Source of the DNA: Candidatus Hydrogenedentota bacterium | Lineage (GTDB): Bacteria; Hydrogenedentota; Hydrogenedentia; Hydrogenedentales; JAEUWI01 | Assembly (NCBI GenBank): GCA_016182605.1 | Contig: JACPGE010000107.1 | Location: 37,038-101,037 of the forward strand | Length of the DNA stretch: 64,000 bases | Direction of reading: 5' to 3' | In this document: positions 26,645 through 35,835 of the stretch, one piece after another | Numbering within the stretch: the first letter of the stretch is position 1 | How the letters are laid out: each line of letters starts with the position of its first letter | Notes under the pieces: model-generated | Seen by the model: the letters and a program-made list of their open reading frames with translations, nothing else | Told to the model about the DNA's origin: nothing | Database searches by the model: none | Made by a program: the position numbers and the translations under genes

Positions 26645-27634
26645 TTGGGACTCGTATCCTCGTTGGTCAAGTCCAACTCGCTGCACATCCAGGGCGATTA
26701 CTTTGTGGTCGAATTGGCGCAGCTCAAGGCAGGCGTGACGTGCACTTTCGATCTCTACTTGGGCCTGAAGGCAGGGGGCGCTCCCGTGCTCTACCGGACC
26801 GCGGATCTGGACTTCACCGAATTCGAAAAAAGCCGCCTCCTTGAACGGGGGATCGATCGGGTCCTTGTGCCGCTCAAACAGCGGAACACCTACCAGCGCT
26901 ACCTCGAGAAACACATGGGTTCGCTGCTCAAGGACCCCGCCATCAGCACCGAGGAAAAGTCTGGCATTATGTATGAGTCCGCCCAGGGGCTCGTGCAGGA
27001 TCTCCTTGGCAATCCCCATGCGCACGATCTCAAAGAGCGCGCCGGCAGCATGGTGGAACACACCGTCAATTTCATGTACAACAACAGCGATTCTTTTCAG
27101 CACCTCATGGCCGTCTCGAGCTACGACTACTACACGTACACCCACAGCGTCAACGTCTTCGTCTATGCATCCGCCCTGGCGCAGCGGCTGGGGCACACCC
27201 AATCCGAATTGCGCGTCTTCGGCGAGGGCGCGCTCTTGCACGACTTGGGGAAGAGCCGTGTCGACCTGAACATCATCAATTCTTCCGGAAAGCTGACTGA
27301 AGAGGAATGGGTGCAGATGAAGGCGCACCCCAGCATCGGCTGCGAACTGCTGCTCGCCCAGGACGTGAGGAACCCGGTTATTCTGGATGTGACCCGCCAT
27401 CACCACGAAAAACTCAATGGCAGGGGCTATCCCGATGGTCTCGCCAACGATGAGATTTCCCGTTGGGCACGCATTTGCACCATCGCCGATATCTTCGATG
27501 CGCTCACCACGAAGCGCTCCTACAAGGATGCCATGGACAGTTTCGCCGCACTCCAGTTCATGCGCGACCGCATGCGCGACGAACTCGATCCAGACATCTT
27601 CCGGGTCTTCGTGGAGTTGATGGGCCGCCACTAG
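26645..27634 (+). CDS. HD-GYP domain protein, probable c-di-GMP phosphodiesterase
   Basis: The product has 329 residues. The C-terminal half is an HD-GYP domain: HD...K as H199-D200-LGK203, then HHHEKLNGRGYPDGL at 252-266, close to the HHExxDGxGYP signature. Such enzymes hydrolyse cyclic di-GMP with a metal centre. The N-terminal half (about 1-130) is a soluble sensory-type domain with no membrane span. The TTG start at 26645 is supported by AAAGGGG 5 nt upstream and by the promoter before it. Asn258 replaces the Asp of the classical DGxGYP motif, which is tolerated in some members; activity is inferred, not certain. Confidence 0.88.
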   Translation: MGLVSSLVKSNSLHIQGDYFVVELAQLKAGVTCTFDLYLGLKAGGAPVLYRTADLDFTEFEKSRLLERGIDRVLVPLKQRNTYQRYLEKHMGSLLKDPAISTEEKSGIMYESAQGLVQDLLGNPHAHDLKERAGSMVEHTVNFMYNNSDSFQHLMAVSSYDYYTYTHSVNVFVYASALAQRLGHTQSELRVFGEGALLHDLGKSRVDLNIINSSGKLTEEEWVQMKAHPSIGCELLLAQDVRNPVILDVTRHHHEKLNGRGYPDGLANDEISRWARICTIADIFDALTTKRSYKDAMDSFAALQFMRDRMRDELDPDIFRVFVELMGRH

Positions 27635-28007
27635 CCCGTGATTTATCCGGGTTGGCGGTCTGCCGGACTTGGCCGGAATTTGACTGAAAAAGGCGCTGTT
27701 TGGAAATGTTCGCCGGAGAGGCTCCGCATCAAAAGGATACTTTTGGATTTGAGTTGTCATAAGGCCTTGCAATTGCTCCAAAACCGTCTGTGGAGTTGCT
27801 CGAACAAGCAAACCCTGTTTTCAGTTTTAACAAGAATGCAGGGAAATTTTCCAAGTCCGGCAGACTGCCCGGCGTGACGATGGCGCTGGCGTTCGCCGGG
27901 CAGGCTAAATCACGGGTTGTTTGGCGATAGCGCCGTGTATGATGTGGTAATTGCGGGCCGAAGCAGGTGTTACGGAACAAACGCGTGGAGCCCGTGATTT
28001 ATCCGGG
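27633..28007 (+). repeat. Structured intergenic repeat, copy A
   Basis: The gap between the HD-GYP and thiolase genes is built of repeats. The motif CCCGTGATTTATCCGGG occurs directly after the HD-GYP stop (27635-27651) and again at 27991-28007; a partial inverted copy (TAAATCACGGG) lies at 27906-27916. Outer arms 27653-27671 and 27851-27869 are inverted with one mismatch. An inner hairpin TGCCCGGCG (27866-27874) pairs with CGCCGGGCA (27894-27902). A second copy at 47301-47501 has the core and end modules at the identical 115-bp spacing. No gene is seen in this stretch. Confidence 0.75.
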
Positions 28008-28027
28008 CTAGAACGAAAGGATTCCCC

Positions 28028-29239
28028 ATGCCGCAAGATGCTTTTGTATTTGACGCGATCCGCACCCCGCGCGGGCGCGGGAAGAAGAACGGCGCCCTCC
28101 ACGAGGTCGCCCCGATAGTTTTGCTTCAGAACCTGTTCCATCACTTGCACCAGCGCAACAAGCAGTTTGACACGGCGCAGGTGGACGATGTGGTGCTGGG
28201 TTGTGTGACGCCGGTGGGCGATCAGGGGGCGGACATCGCGAAGACGGCCGCGCTGTATGCGGGCTGGGATTGGGATGTGCCTGGGGTGCAGATCAACCGC
28301 TTTTGCGCGTCGGGTCTGGAAGCGGTGAACATGGCGGCGATGAAGGTGCGATCGGGCTGGGAGCACCTGGTGGTGGCGGGCGGGGTGGAATCCATGTCGC
28401 GCGTGCCGATGGGGAGCGATGGCGGCGCGATGTTGTCCGATCCCAAGGTGAGCCGCGCGCTGGACATGGCGCCGCAGGGCATAGGGGCGGATCTGGTTGC
28501 GGTATTGGAAGGATTCAGCCGCACCGATGTGGACCAGTATGCGGTTACGTCGCAGCACCGCGCTGCCGCGGCGCAGTCTGCGGGCCGGTTTACGTCGCGC
28601 ATTCCGGTGCGCGATCGGAACGGGATGGTGGTGCTCGATCACGATCAGCATGTGCGCGCGGATACGACGCTTGAATCTCTGGGCGCGCTGCAGCCTTCGT
28701 TTGCAATGATGGGCGAGATGGGCTTTGACGCGGTGGCGCTGCAAAAGTATCCGCAGGTGGAGCACATCGAGCATATCCATACGGCGGGCAATTCCTCGGG
28801 GATTGTGGATGGCGCGGCGCTGGTGCTTGTGGGCACGGAGGCGAAGGGGAAGGAGCTGGGCCTGAAGGCGCGTGCGCGCATTCGTGCCGCGGCGCTGGTG
28901 GGCACGGAGCCGACGATCATGCTGACGGGTCCCGCGCCGGCCTCGAAGAAGGCGCTTGCGCTTGCGGGCATGTCGGTGAACGACATCGATCTCTTTGAGG
29001 TCAATGAGGCGTTTGCATCGGTGGTGCTGCGTTTCCTGCGGGAGATGGGCATCAACGATATGGACAAGGTGAATGTGAACGGCGGCGCGATAGCGTTGGG
29101 CCATCCGCTGGGCGCGACGGGCGCGATGCTCCTGGGCACGGCGCTGGACGAACTGGAGCGTCGCGACCTGAACACGGCCCTGATCACCCTGTGCGTGGGC
29201 GGCGGCATGGGCATTGCCACCATCATCGAACGCGTATAA
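28028..29239 (+). CDS. Acetyl-CoA C-acyltransferase (thiolase)
   Basis: A 403-residue thiolase for the last step of beta-oxidation, cleaving 3-ketoacyl-CoA with CoA. The acyl-accepting Cys93 lies in [11 protein letters not shown], the [10 protein letters not shown] block is present, and the C-terminal GHPLGATGA and CVGGGMG motifs contain the catalytic His and Cys. The ATG at 28028 follows GAAAGGA. The gene abuts the repeat element and is followed after 37 nt by the fadJ-type gene, so the pair is the two-subunit fatty acid oxidation complex. It resembles FadA/FadI. Confidence 0.94.
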   Translation: MPQDAFVFDAIRTPRGRGKKNGALHEVAPIVLLQNLFHHLHQRNKQFDTAQVDDVVLGCVTPVGDQGADIAKTAALYAGWDWDVPGVQINRFCASGLEAVNMAAMKVRSGWEHLVVAGGVESMSRVPMGSDGGAMLSDPKVSRALDMAPQGIGADLVAVLEGFSRTDVDQYAVTSQHRAAAAQSAGRFTSRIPVRDRNGMVVLDHDQHVRADTTLESLGALQPSFAMMGEMGFDAVALQKYPQVEHIEHIHTAGNSSGIVDGAALVLVGTEAKGKELGLKARARIRAAALVGTEPTIMLTGPAPASKKALALAGMSVNDIDLFEVNEAFASVVLRFLREMGINDMDKVNVNGGAIALGHPLGATGAMLLGTALDELERRDLNTALITLCVGGGMGIATIIERV

Positions 29240-29276
29240 CAACCTTGTGCAATCTGGAATTGGAGAGATTCTGAGT

Positions 29277-31403
29277 ATGGCCATCCATTACGAAAAAGAT
29301 GCGGACAATATCGTAACGCTTACCATGGATCTGCCGGGCCGGTCGGCGAATGTCATCAACGCCGAGTTTGGCCAGGCCTTCCTGGACGCGCTGAACAAAG
29401 TCACGCAGGAAACGGAGCTTGCCGGTATCATTCTTGCGTCTGCGAAGGACACGTTTCTTGCGGGCGGTGACTTGGAAATGCTGGTGGCGCTGGACACGCC
29501 GGAGACCGCGTTTACGAATTCGGAAGGGTTTAAGGCGCAGCTTCGCCGGCTCGAAACGCAGGGCAAGCCGGTCGTTGCGGCGATCAACGGCGCGGCGCTT
29601 GGCGGGGGGCTCGAATTGGCGCTCGCGTGCCACCATCGCATTGCGATAGACAACGACAAGATCAAGGTTGGTCTGCCGGAAGTGACGCTGGGTCTCTTGC
29701 CTGGCGGCGGCGGCGTGACCCGCATGGTGCGGCTGCTCGGCTTGCAGGCGGCCTTCTCCTATTTGATGGAAGGCAAGCAGGTCAGTCCGAAGGAGGCGCT
29801 TTCTGCGGGCATCATCCACGCGCTAGCGGCGGATCGCGACGATCTCATTGCGAAGGCGAAGGCCTGGATCAAGGAGCGCAAATCGGCCAAGCAACCGTGG
29901 GATGAATCCGGGTACAAGATGCCTGGCGGCGATCCGCGGCGTCCCGAGGTGTTCCAGATGCTTGCCATCGCGCCGGCGATGCTGCGCAAGCGCACCTACG
30001 GCAACTACCCCGCGCCCGAGGCGATCATGAGCGCCGCGGTGGAGGGCGCCCAGACCGATTTCGACACGGCGAGCCGTATCGAGTCGCGCTACTTTGCGCA
30101 GCTTGCGACGGGCCAGGTGGCGAAGAACATGATTTCGGCGTTCTGGTTCCAGCTCAACAGCATCAAGGCGGGCACGAGCCGTCCCGCGGGAGACCAGGCC
30201 GGCACGAAGAAGGTGGGGGTGCTTGGCGCGGGCATGATGGGGCATGGTATCGCGTATGTTTCGGCGCTGTCGGGGATGGACGTGGTGATGAAGGATGTCA
30301 CTGCGGAATCGGCGCAGGCGGGGAAAGACAAGATAGCGAAGCTGCTGGACAAGCGGCTGTCGCGCGGCAAGATGACGAAGGAGAAGCGGGACGAGGTGTT
30401 GAACCGCATTGTGGCCACGGCGGACGCGGCGGATCTGAAGGGCTGTGACCTCATCATCGAGGCGGTGTTTGAAGACCGAGCGCTCAAGGCGAAGGTAACG
30501 GTGGAGGCCGAGGCGCACCTGGCGGAGAACGGCGTCTTTGCGTCGAACACATCGACGCTTCCGATCACGGGACTTGCCGAGCCATCGGCCAATCCGGAGA
30601 ATTTTGTTGGGCTTCACTTTTTCTCGCCGGTGGACAAGATGCCGCTGGTCGAGATTATCAAGGGGGCGAAGACGGGAGAGTACGCGCTTCGGAAGGCTTT
30701 CGATTATGTACTGAAGATCAAGAAGACGCCGATAGTGGTGAACGACAGCCGGGGCTTTTACACCTCGCGCGTGTTTGGCTTTTATGTGAACGAAGGCGCC
30801 GCGCTTCTTGCCGAGGGCATGCATCCGCGGGCGATTGAATCGGCCGGCTTGCAGGCGGGGATGCCGGTGGGGCCGCTGGCGCTGCTCGATGAGGTGAACC
30901 TAGGCCTTGCGATGCACATCCGCGATCAAACGCGGAAGGATTTCGAGGCTGAAGGCAAGACGCTGCCGAATCATCCCGGTTTTGCGGTGGTGGAGCGCAT
31001 GGTCACCGAGTTCAAGCGCCAGGGCAAGGCGCAGGGCGCGGGATTCTACGACTATCCTGTGGACGGAAAGAAGCGGCTCTGGCCTGAGTTGCAGCAGCAC
31101 TTCCCCGCAGCGGCCGAACAACTTCCTCAAAAGGAGATGATCGAGCGGATGCTTTTCGCGCAGTGCCTGGAGACGGTGCGCTGCCGCGACGAGGGTGTTT
31201 TTACTTCCACGGCGGACGCGAATATTGGCAGTATTTTCGGCTGGGGCTTTGCGCCCTTCAGCGGCGGGACGCTGCAATACATCAACGCCTACGGCCTCAA
31301 GCGTTTCGTGACGCGCGCGGCGGTGCTTGCCTCCAAGTATGGCGAGCGCTTTCAGCCGCCGGCTTCGCTGATCGCGATGGCGGAGAAAGGCGAGACGTTT
31401 TAG
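29277..31403 (+). CDS. fadJ: Bifunctional enoyl-CoA hydratase / 3-hydroxyacyl-CoA dehydrogenase
   Basis: A 708-residue alpha subunit of the fatty acid oxidation complex (FadB/FadJ type). Residues 1 to about 190 form the crotonase domain with [15 protein letters not shown] (oxyanion loop) and [15 protein letters not shown] (catalytic Glu). A linker follows, then from about 310 the NAD-binding fold [14 protein letters not shown], the [13 protein letters not shown] block and [11 protein letters not shown] of the dehydrogenase, and a C-terminal helical repeat. The ATG at 29277 has GGAGAG 9 nt upstream; the open frame extends back to 29214 over the thiolase end. FadB and FadJ cannot be told apart from sequence alone. 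Confidence 0.92.
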   Translation: MAIHYEKDADNIVTLTMDLPGRSANVINAEFGQAFLDALNKVTQETELAGIILASAKDTFLAGGDLEMLVALDTPETAFTNSEGFKAQLRRLETQGKPVVAAINGAALGGGLELALACHHRIAIDNDKIKVGLPEVTLGLLPGGGGVTRMVRLLGLQAAFSYLMEGKQVSPKEALSAGIIHALAADRDDLIAKAKAWIKERKSAKQPWDESGYKMPGGDPRRPEVFQMLAIAPAMLRKRTYGNYPAPEAIMSAAVEGAQTDFDTASRIESRYFAQLATGQVAKNMISAFWFQLNSIKAGTSRPAGDQAGTKKVGVLGAGMMGHGIAYVSALSGMDVVMKDVTAESAQAGKDKIAKLLDKRLSRGKMTKEKRDEVLNRIVATADAADLKGCDLIIEAVFEDRALKAKVTVEAEAHLAENGVFASNTSTLPITGLAEPSANPENFVGLHFFSPVDKMPLVEIIKGAKTGEYALRKAFDYVLKIKKTPIVVNDSRGFYTSRVFGFYVNEGAALLAEGMHPRAIESAGLQAGMPVGPLALLDEVNLGLAMHIRDQTRKDFEAEGKTLPNHPGFAVVERMVTEFKRQGKAQGAGFYDYPVDGKKRLWPELQQHFPAAAEQLPQKEMIERMLFAQCLETVRCRDEGVFTSTADANIGSIFGWGFAPFSGGTLQYINAYGLKRFVTRAAVLASKYGERFQPPASLIAMAEKGETF

Positions 31404-31436
31404 GGAATCGGCAGCGCCACAGGTTGTTTGGATAGA

Positions 31437-31464
31437 TCCTATAGGGCATATATGTCCTATAGGA
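31437..31464. repeat. 28-bp near-perfect palindrome between convergent genes
   Basis: Two CCTATAGG words flank a central CATATATG, and the whole 28 bp is a palindrome with one mismatched pair (31446 with 31455). It sits 33 bp after the fadJ-type stop and 10 bp before the end of the minus-strand phosphoesterase gene. It could serve as a shared stop for both transcripts or be one unit of a dispersed CCTATAGG repeat family. Confidence 0.6.
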
Positions 31465-31474
31465 CCTATTTTAG

Positions 31475-32737
31475 TTATGCGCGCAGGGTGATGATGGGGA
31501 CTTCGGGTGGCACGCCGATGCGGATGGGCAGTGCGGCCATGCCGACGCCGCGCGAGATGAGTACGCGGCAGTGCGGGCCTTCGACGAGGCCGCCCGCGTA
31601 TTTTTGGCCGAAGGCGCTGGGCAGCAGGAGGGGGCCCCATCCAGGGAGGGCAACCTGACCGCCGTGGGTGTGTCCACTGAGCATGAGGTCGACGCGGTCG
31701 TCTGGGTAGAGCCGCGTTTCGGCGACATCGGGATTGTGGGAGAGGAGCAGGCGGGGCATGGCTGCGGGCACGCCGGCGAGGGCGTCTTTGGGGCGCACGC
31801 GATCGGTCCAGAGGTCGCCCACTCCTGCGACACAGAGGCATTCCTTCCCGGGTGTGTCCGCGAGCCCCTTGGCCGTGAGAAAGAGGCGCGTATTGTCCAC
31901 CAAGGGTATGCCCATTTCCGCGAAGCGCCGCTTGCAGGCCTCAGGGCCTTCCCAGTGGTCGTGGTTGCCGAGAACGCCCACGACACCCAGGGGCGCCTTC
32001 AAGCGCCGGAGCACACCGATGCCATCGGCAATGGCGTGGGGTGTGCGGTGGATGTAGTCGCCGGTGAGGACGACGAGGTCGGGATCCGCGCCGTTGACGA
32101 GATTGATCGCGTGCGTGAGATATTCGAGGGTAATGAAGGGGCCGTAGTGCGTGTCTGAGATGTGGGCGATGCGGAGCCCGTCGAAAGACTTGGGCAAGTC
32201 CGCAATGTGCAGTTCGTAGGGGGCGAGGCGTATGCGGCCCGGCGCGATGAGCACGCCGTGCCCGCCTATTCCGGTCATGCCTCCGCCCGCGGCAAGCGTC
32301 ACGCCCCACGCGAGGAATTGGCGCCGGCCGGGCTCCACATCGTGAATTTGCAATGGCCTTCGGGCGCGCCGGGCCGGCCACAAAGCATAGAGACCCCATA
32401 ACAGGAGGGGCATCAGTGCCGAGGCGGCCACGCCGGCGGCCAGGAAGCGGACGGGGGCCGAACCCGTCTCAACGAGCAGGTTGTAGAAGAGGAGACGCAG
32501 TGGGAGGAGAAGGAGGCTGAGGGGACGGTAGAGGTATTGGAGGGGTTCATGGATCGTGAGGGGGAAGGCGAGGGTTTCCACGGCATAGCAGAGCCCTGCC
32601 CACGCCAGACCGGCCAGGGCACTCGCCGTGAAGGCGGGGGAATTCCATCGACGTCCCGCGGATTGCGGCGGCGGTTGGCTCGGATCCGCTTCCGGCGCGT
32701 GGTTCAAGGTATGCAATCCTCCAAAATTCCGGAGCAC
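31475..32737 (-). CDS. Membrane-anchored calcineurin-like metallophosphoesterase
   Basis: The product has 420 residues. The N-terminal 135 residues contain about three hydrophobic spans (near 35-60, 70-90, 95-118). A twin-arginine-like RRQFLAWG followed by a hydrophobic stretch comes next (about 136-158), then a metallophosphoesterase domain with ISDTHYG, GDYIHR, GNHDHWEG and LSGHTHGGQ, all metal-binding motifs intact. This is the YkuE/LpxG-like class; LpxG removes UMP from UDP-diacylglucosamine, but other substrates are equally possible. A Tat-like motif in mid-chain after membrane spans is unusual. The start is a GTG at 32737, and the N-terminal 30 residues are uncertain. Confidence 0.87.
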   Translation of the reverse strand: MLRNFGGLHTLNHAPEADPSQPPPQSAGRRWNSPAFTASALAGLAWAGLCYAVETLAFPLTIHEPLQYLYRPLSLLLLPLRLLFYNLLVETGSAPVRFLAAGVAASALMPLLLWGLYALWPARRARRPLQIHDVEPGRRQFLAWGVTLAAGGGMTGIGGHGVLIAPGRIRLAPYELHIADLPKSFDGLRIAHISDTHYGPFITLEYLTHAINLVNGADPDLVVLTGDYIHRTPHAIADGIGVLRRLKAPLGVVGVLGNHDHWEGPEACKRRFAEMGIPLVDNTRLFLTAKGLADTPGKECLCVAGVGDLWTDRVRPKDALAGVPAAMPRLLLSHNPDVAETRLYPDDRVDLMLSGHTHGGQVALPGWGPLLLPSAFGQKYAGGLVEGPHCRVLISRGVGMAALPIRIGVPPEVPIITLRA

Positions 32738-32832
32738 CTGGTTCCAGCCATGATAGCATGGCGGGGAATCGGGGTGGGGGAGAGCAAGGCTGGCCGGCCG
32801 CTATGCGCCCAAAACATACAGCAAACTGAGTA

Positions 32833-32861
32833 TGGCAAAGTAATCGCGCCGATGCTATGAT
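32833..32861 (+). promoter_or_regulatory. Candidate extended -10 promoter for ptsI
   Basis: TATGAT at 32856-32861 is preceded by TGC, which fits an extended -10 element; the -35 region (TGGCAA, 17 nt upstream) is weak. It lies between the divergent phosphoesterase and enzyme I genes. Confidence 0.35.
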
Positions 32862-32963
32862 GGGGCCGCCTGAACAGAAGCGATCACCGGGAAAGGAGCC
32901 CCAATCATCAATTCACCACCGATACAGAGCCCGGCGATTCCGGCGGAGCAGCATTTTGAAGGA

Positions 32964-34568
32964 TTGCCGGTCAGCGACGGCGTAGTGATTGCGCCGGTGC
33001 ACCTGTTGCGCCGGGAGCGCCGGGAGAACATCACGGCGTACACGCTGAGCCCGGGGGAGGTGCCGCGGGAGCTTGCCCGGCTGGAGCAGGCGTTGCAGCG
33101 TGCCGGGGCGGAACTGGATGCGTTGATTGAGGCGGTGACCCTCCGGATTGGCCCTGCGCAGGCCAACATATTTCTTGCGCAGAAGCTGATGACGCAGGAC
33201 GAGGTGCTGGTGGCACAGATGCGCGAGTATATTGACCAGCGCCACCGGAACGCGGAACTTGCCATAGCCCATACCCTGGACGGCTACGAGTCGCTTTTGC
33301 AGGAGGTTGACGACGATTACCTCAAGGAGCGCGCTTCAGACATCGGGGAGATGCGCCGGCGGTTGCTGGATTTGCTGCAGCCGGCCGCGGGGGAGGAGAA
33401 GAGCGCGGTTGATCTCCTGGGGGACGCCTCCGGATGCATCTTGATTGCGGAGGAACTCACGCCGGGGGAGACGGTCTTGCTGGACACCACGCGGGTCCGG
33501 GGATTTATCACGGAGCGCGGTGGCGCGGCCTCCCATGCGGCGATCCTTGCGCGGGCCTTGGGCATCCCATCGGTGAGCGGCATCAAGTCGATACTTACGG
33601 CGTTTGAAGAGGGGGACATGGCGCTGTTGAACGGCACCACGGGCGACGTGGTGCGTATGCCGGGGGAGCGGACGCTTGCGCTTTACCCCGCGCTGGATCA
33701 GATCATCGAGCCGGTGATCGAGGTGGTGGCTCCGGTGCCCGGTTTCCAGGTGATGGGCAATATTTCCCTGACAACGGATTTGGAAACCTTGAACCGGATG
33801 GAGCCCGATGGCATTGGGCTGTACCGCACGGAGTTCGAGTTTTTTTCCGCGGGGAAAGCCTTGAACGAGGATGAGCAGTACGCGTGTTACCGTACGGTGG
33901 TGGAGGCGATGGGCGGCAAGCCAGTCTACATTCGTCTGCTCGATCTTGGGGGAGACAAGAGCGCGCCCTTTCTTGATCTTCCAAAGGAAGAGAACCCCTG
34001 TTTGGGTTATCGCGGGTGCCGGTTGTTGCAAGGGGAGCCCAGTCTGTTTATTCCGCAGGCGCGTGCGCTGGCCCGCGCTTCGGTTCACGGTCCGATCCAC
34101 ATTGTGTATCCGATGATCGTGGATGTGACCCAGTTCGTCACGTTGCGCACACTCTTCAATCAGCATGTTGCCGGGATACCGCAGGGCACGATCTCCCATG
34201 GGGTTATGTTTGAGGTGCCGTCGGCGTGCCTGGAGGCCGCCGAGATTTATTCGGTAGCGGATTTTGGGAGCATTGGATCCAACGATCTTATTCAGTATCT
34301 TTTCGCGGTCGATCGCAACAACGATCTGGTCGCGCGGGACTACAGTCCCGATCGGAGCGCATTCTGGACCTTGATTCGCGTAATGGCGGATGCGGCGCAA
34401 GCTGCGGGGAAACCGCTGTCGCTTTGCGGCGAGATTGGGGGGCAGCCGCAGCATCTTCCGCGGCTGATGTCGCTGGGGCTGCGCAGCATCAGCGTGAGCC
34501 CGAGGTTGATACCGCTATCCCGTGCGACGGCGCGGCAGGTGCTTGGCGCGCGCGCAGCGGCGCAGTAG
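32964..34568 (+). CDS. ptsI: Phosphoenolpyruvate--protein phosphotransferase (PTS enzyme I)
   Basis: Enzyme I takes phosphate from phosphoenolpyruvate onto a His and passes it to HPr. The phospho-His loop reads GGAASHAAILARALGIP (consensus GGxTSHxAI). The PEP-binding barrel shows GIGLYRTEF, RLLDLGGDK, NPCLGYRG, GSNDLIQY and LCGEIG. The TTG at 32964 gives 534 residues, short of the usual 570, and cuts into the conserved EGxPVSxG start. A strong AAGGAG lies at 32893-32898 with in-frame ATC codons at 32904 and 32907, and no ATG, GTG or TTG between there and 32964. A non-canonical start adding 20 residues is thus plausible. No HPr or EII genes are nearby, so a regulatory (PTS-Ntr-like) role is possible. 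Confidence 0.9.
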   Translation: MPVSDGVVIAPVHLLRRERRENITAYTLSPGEVPRELARLEQALQRAGAELDALIEAVTLRIGPAQANIFLAQKLMTQDEVLVAQMREYIDQRHRNAELAIAHTLDGYESLLQEVDDDYLKERASDIGEMRRRLLDLLQPAAGEEKSAVDLLGDASGCILIAEELTPGETVLLDTTRVRGFITERGGAASHAAILARALGIPSVSGIKSILTAFEEGDMALLNGTTGDVVRMPGERTLALYPALDQIIEPVIEVVAPVPGFQVMGNISLTTDLETLNRMEPDGIGLYRTEFEFFSAGKALNEDEQYACYRTVVEAMGGKPVYIRLLDLGGDKSAPFLDLPKEENPCLGYRGCRLLQGEPSLFIPQARALARASVHGPIHIVYPMIVDVTQFVTLRTLFNQHVAGIPQGTISHGVMFEVPSACLEAAEIYSVADFGSIGSNDLIQYLFAVDRNNDLVARDYSPDRSAFWTLIRVMADAAQAAGKPLSLCGEIGGQPQHLPRLMSLGLRSISVSPRLIPLSRATARQVLGARAAAQ

Positions 34569-34661
34569 AACGGGGGTGCGTTACCGGGGGTGACGGCGCG
34601 CCCGAAGTGGCGTTGCTGTGCGTGCAATTCCCGCAAAACCGGGAAAGTCTACGATACTTGT

Positions 34662-34691
34662 TTGCTTTAGCGGGCGTTGAGGAAGTACAAT
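34662..34691 (+). promoter_or_regulatory. Candidate promoter for the nuo operon
   Basis: TTGCTT at 34662-34667 and TACAAT at 34686-34691 are separated by 18 nt, about 110 bp before nuoA. A perfect 6-bp hairpin (34628-34645) without a T-run lies just upstream, after ptsI. The -35 is weak. Confidence 0.35.
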
Positions 34692-34801
34692 TCAGGCGTT
34701 ACTTCGCTGTTCGTGGGCGGATTCTAGTTGGAGTCTGGCCGGGGAAACGGGCAGTTTGGGGGCAGAACTGCACACCATCGAGTGTGTCAGTCTGAGATGC
34801 A

Positions 34802-35152
34802 ATGGAATACATATTCGTTTTAGCGATGGTAGGTCTTGCAGCCGCGATGGTGGGCGGCGGGCTTTTCTTTTCCCGTTTGGTGGCGCCCCATAATCCGGGC
34901 GGCAACAAATCGGTGCCGTATGAGTGCGGGGAACAACCCATCGGCCAGGCCTGGATTCAATTCAACGTGGGCTACTACCTCTTTGGCCTGCTGTTTCTCG
35001 TGTTCGATGTTGAAGCGGCGCTGATGTATCCCTGGGCGGTCGTATTTCGCAGCACGGGCCTGCCCGGTCTCATCGAGATGCTGATTTTCGTGCTGGTACT
35101 CGTCATCGGATTGATCTACGCCTGGCGCAAGGGGGTCCTCGAATGGGTCTAG
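34802..35152 (+). CDS. nuoA: NADH-quinone oxidoreductase subunit A
   Basis: A 116-residue small membrane subunit of complex I with three spans. The loop between the first and second carries the family signature YECGEQPIG with its conserved Cys, and [13 protein letters not shown] begins the second span region. It is the first gene of an 11-gene operon and overlaps nuoB by 10 nt. Its Shine-Dalgarno is weak (CTGAG). Confidence 0.95.
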   Translation: MEYIFVLAMVGLAAAMVGGGLFFSRLVAPHNPGGNKSVPYECGEQPIGQAWIQFNVGYYLFGLLFLVFDVEAALMYPWAVVFRSTGLPGLIEMLIFVLVLVIGLIYAWRKGVLEWV

Positions 35153-35835
35153 TGCTGGAGAACCTGCCCGGCCTGGTGGAGCGCTTTCCTGGCGGATCGG
35201 TGGCGATTACCCGATTGGACGAGACGATCAATCTTGCGCGATCCAACAGCCTGTGGCCGCTGATGTTCGGGACGAAGTGCTGCGCGATCGAGATGCTGAT
35301 GGCAACCGGGGCTTCTCACCACGATCTGGCGCGCTTTGGCGCGGAAGTGGCGCGTGCCTCGGTGCGTCAGGCAGACCTGATGGTCATAGCCGGTGCGATC
35401 GTGAAGAAGATGGCGCCCCGCATGCGCCTGCTCTACGAGCAGATGGCCGAGCCCCGCTATGTCATCGCGACGGGATCGTGCGCCATTTCCGGCGGGCCGT
35501 TCATGTACAACTCGTACACGGTGGTCCGTGGGACCGATGAGATCATACCCGTGGACGTGTACGTGCCGGGATGTCCTCCGCGTCCGGAGGCTTTTTTTTG
35601 GGGCTTGTTGACGCTTCAGCGCATGATTCGCGAGGGGGAGACGATCCGTGAGCCGGGCGTGCGCAGGAAGCCGGTGATGTCTGCGTTGCCCGACGGTGTG
35701 TCGCTCCAGGAGATCCGGCGGGAGATCCTCGCCGCGCTGGTGGAAGAGAACGTGGTCGATGTGGCGAAGGCTTCGGCGACAAAACCCTGGGCGCGCAAGG
35801 TGAGAGAATGGATTCAGAAAAACACCTCACGTTAG
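35143..35835 (+). CDS. nuoB: NADH-quinone oxidoreductase subunit B
   Basis: A 230-residue peripheral subunit carrying Fe-S cluster N2, the last electron carrier before quinone. All four ligands are visible: C46-C47 in GTKCCAIE, C113 in ATGSCA and C144 in VPGCPPRPE. The C-terminal 65 residues beyond the core form an extra basic tail. It overlaps both nuoA (10 nt) and nuoC (28 nt), implying tight translational coupling. Confidence 0.96.
   Translation: MGLVLENLPGLVERFPGGSVAITRLDETINLARSNSLWPLMFGTKCCAIEMLMATGASHHDLARFGAEVARASVRQADLMVIAGAIVKKMAPRMRLLYEQMAEPRYVIATGSCAISGGPFMYNSYTVVRGTDEIIPVDVYVPGCPPRPEAFFWGLLTLQRMIREGETIREPGVRRKPVMSALPDGVSLQEIRREILAALVEENVVDVAKASATKPWARKVREWIQKNTSR

Noticed and set aside
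27638..27877. 79-codon + frame between the HD-GYP and thiolase genes
   Set aside because: It lies within the repeat element and has no Shine-Dalgarno or family match.
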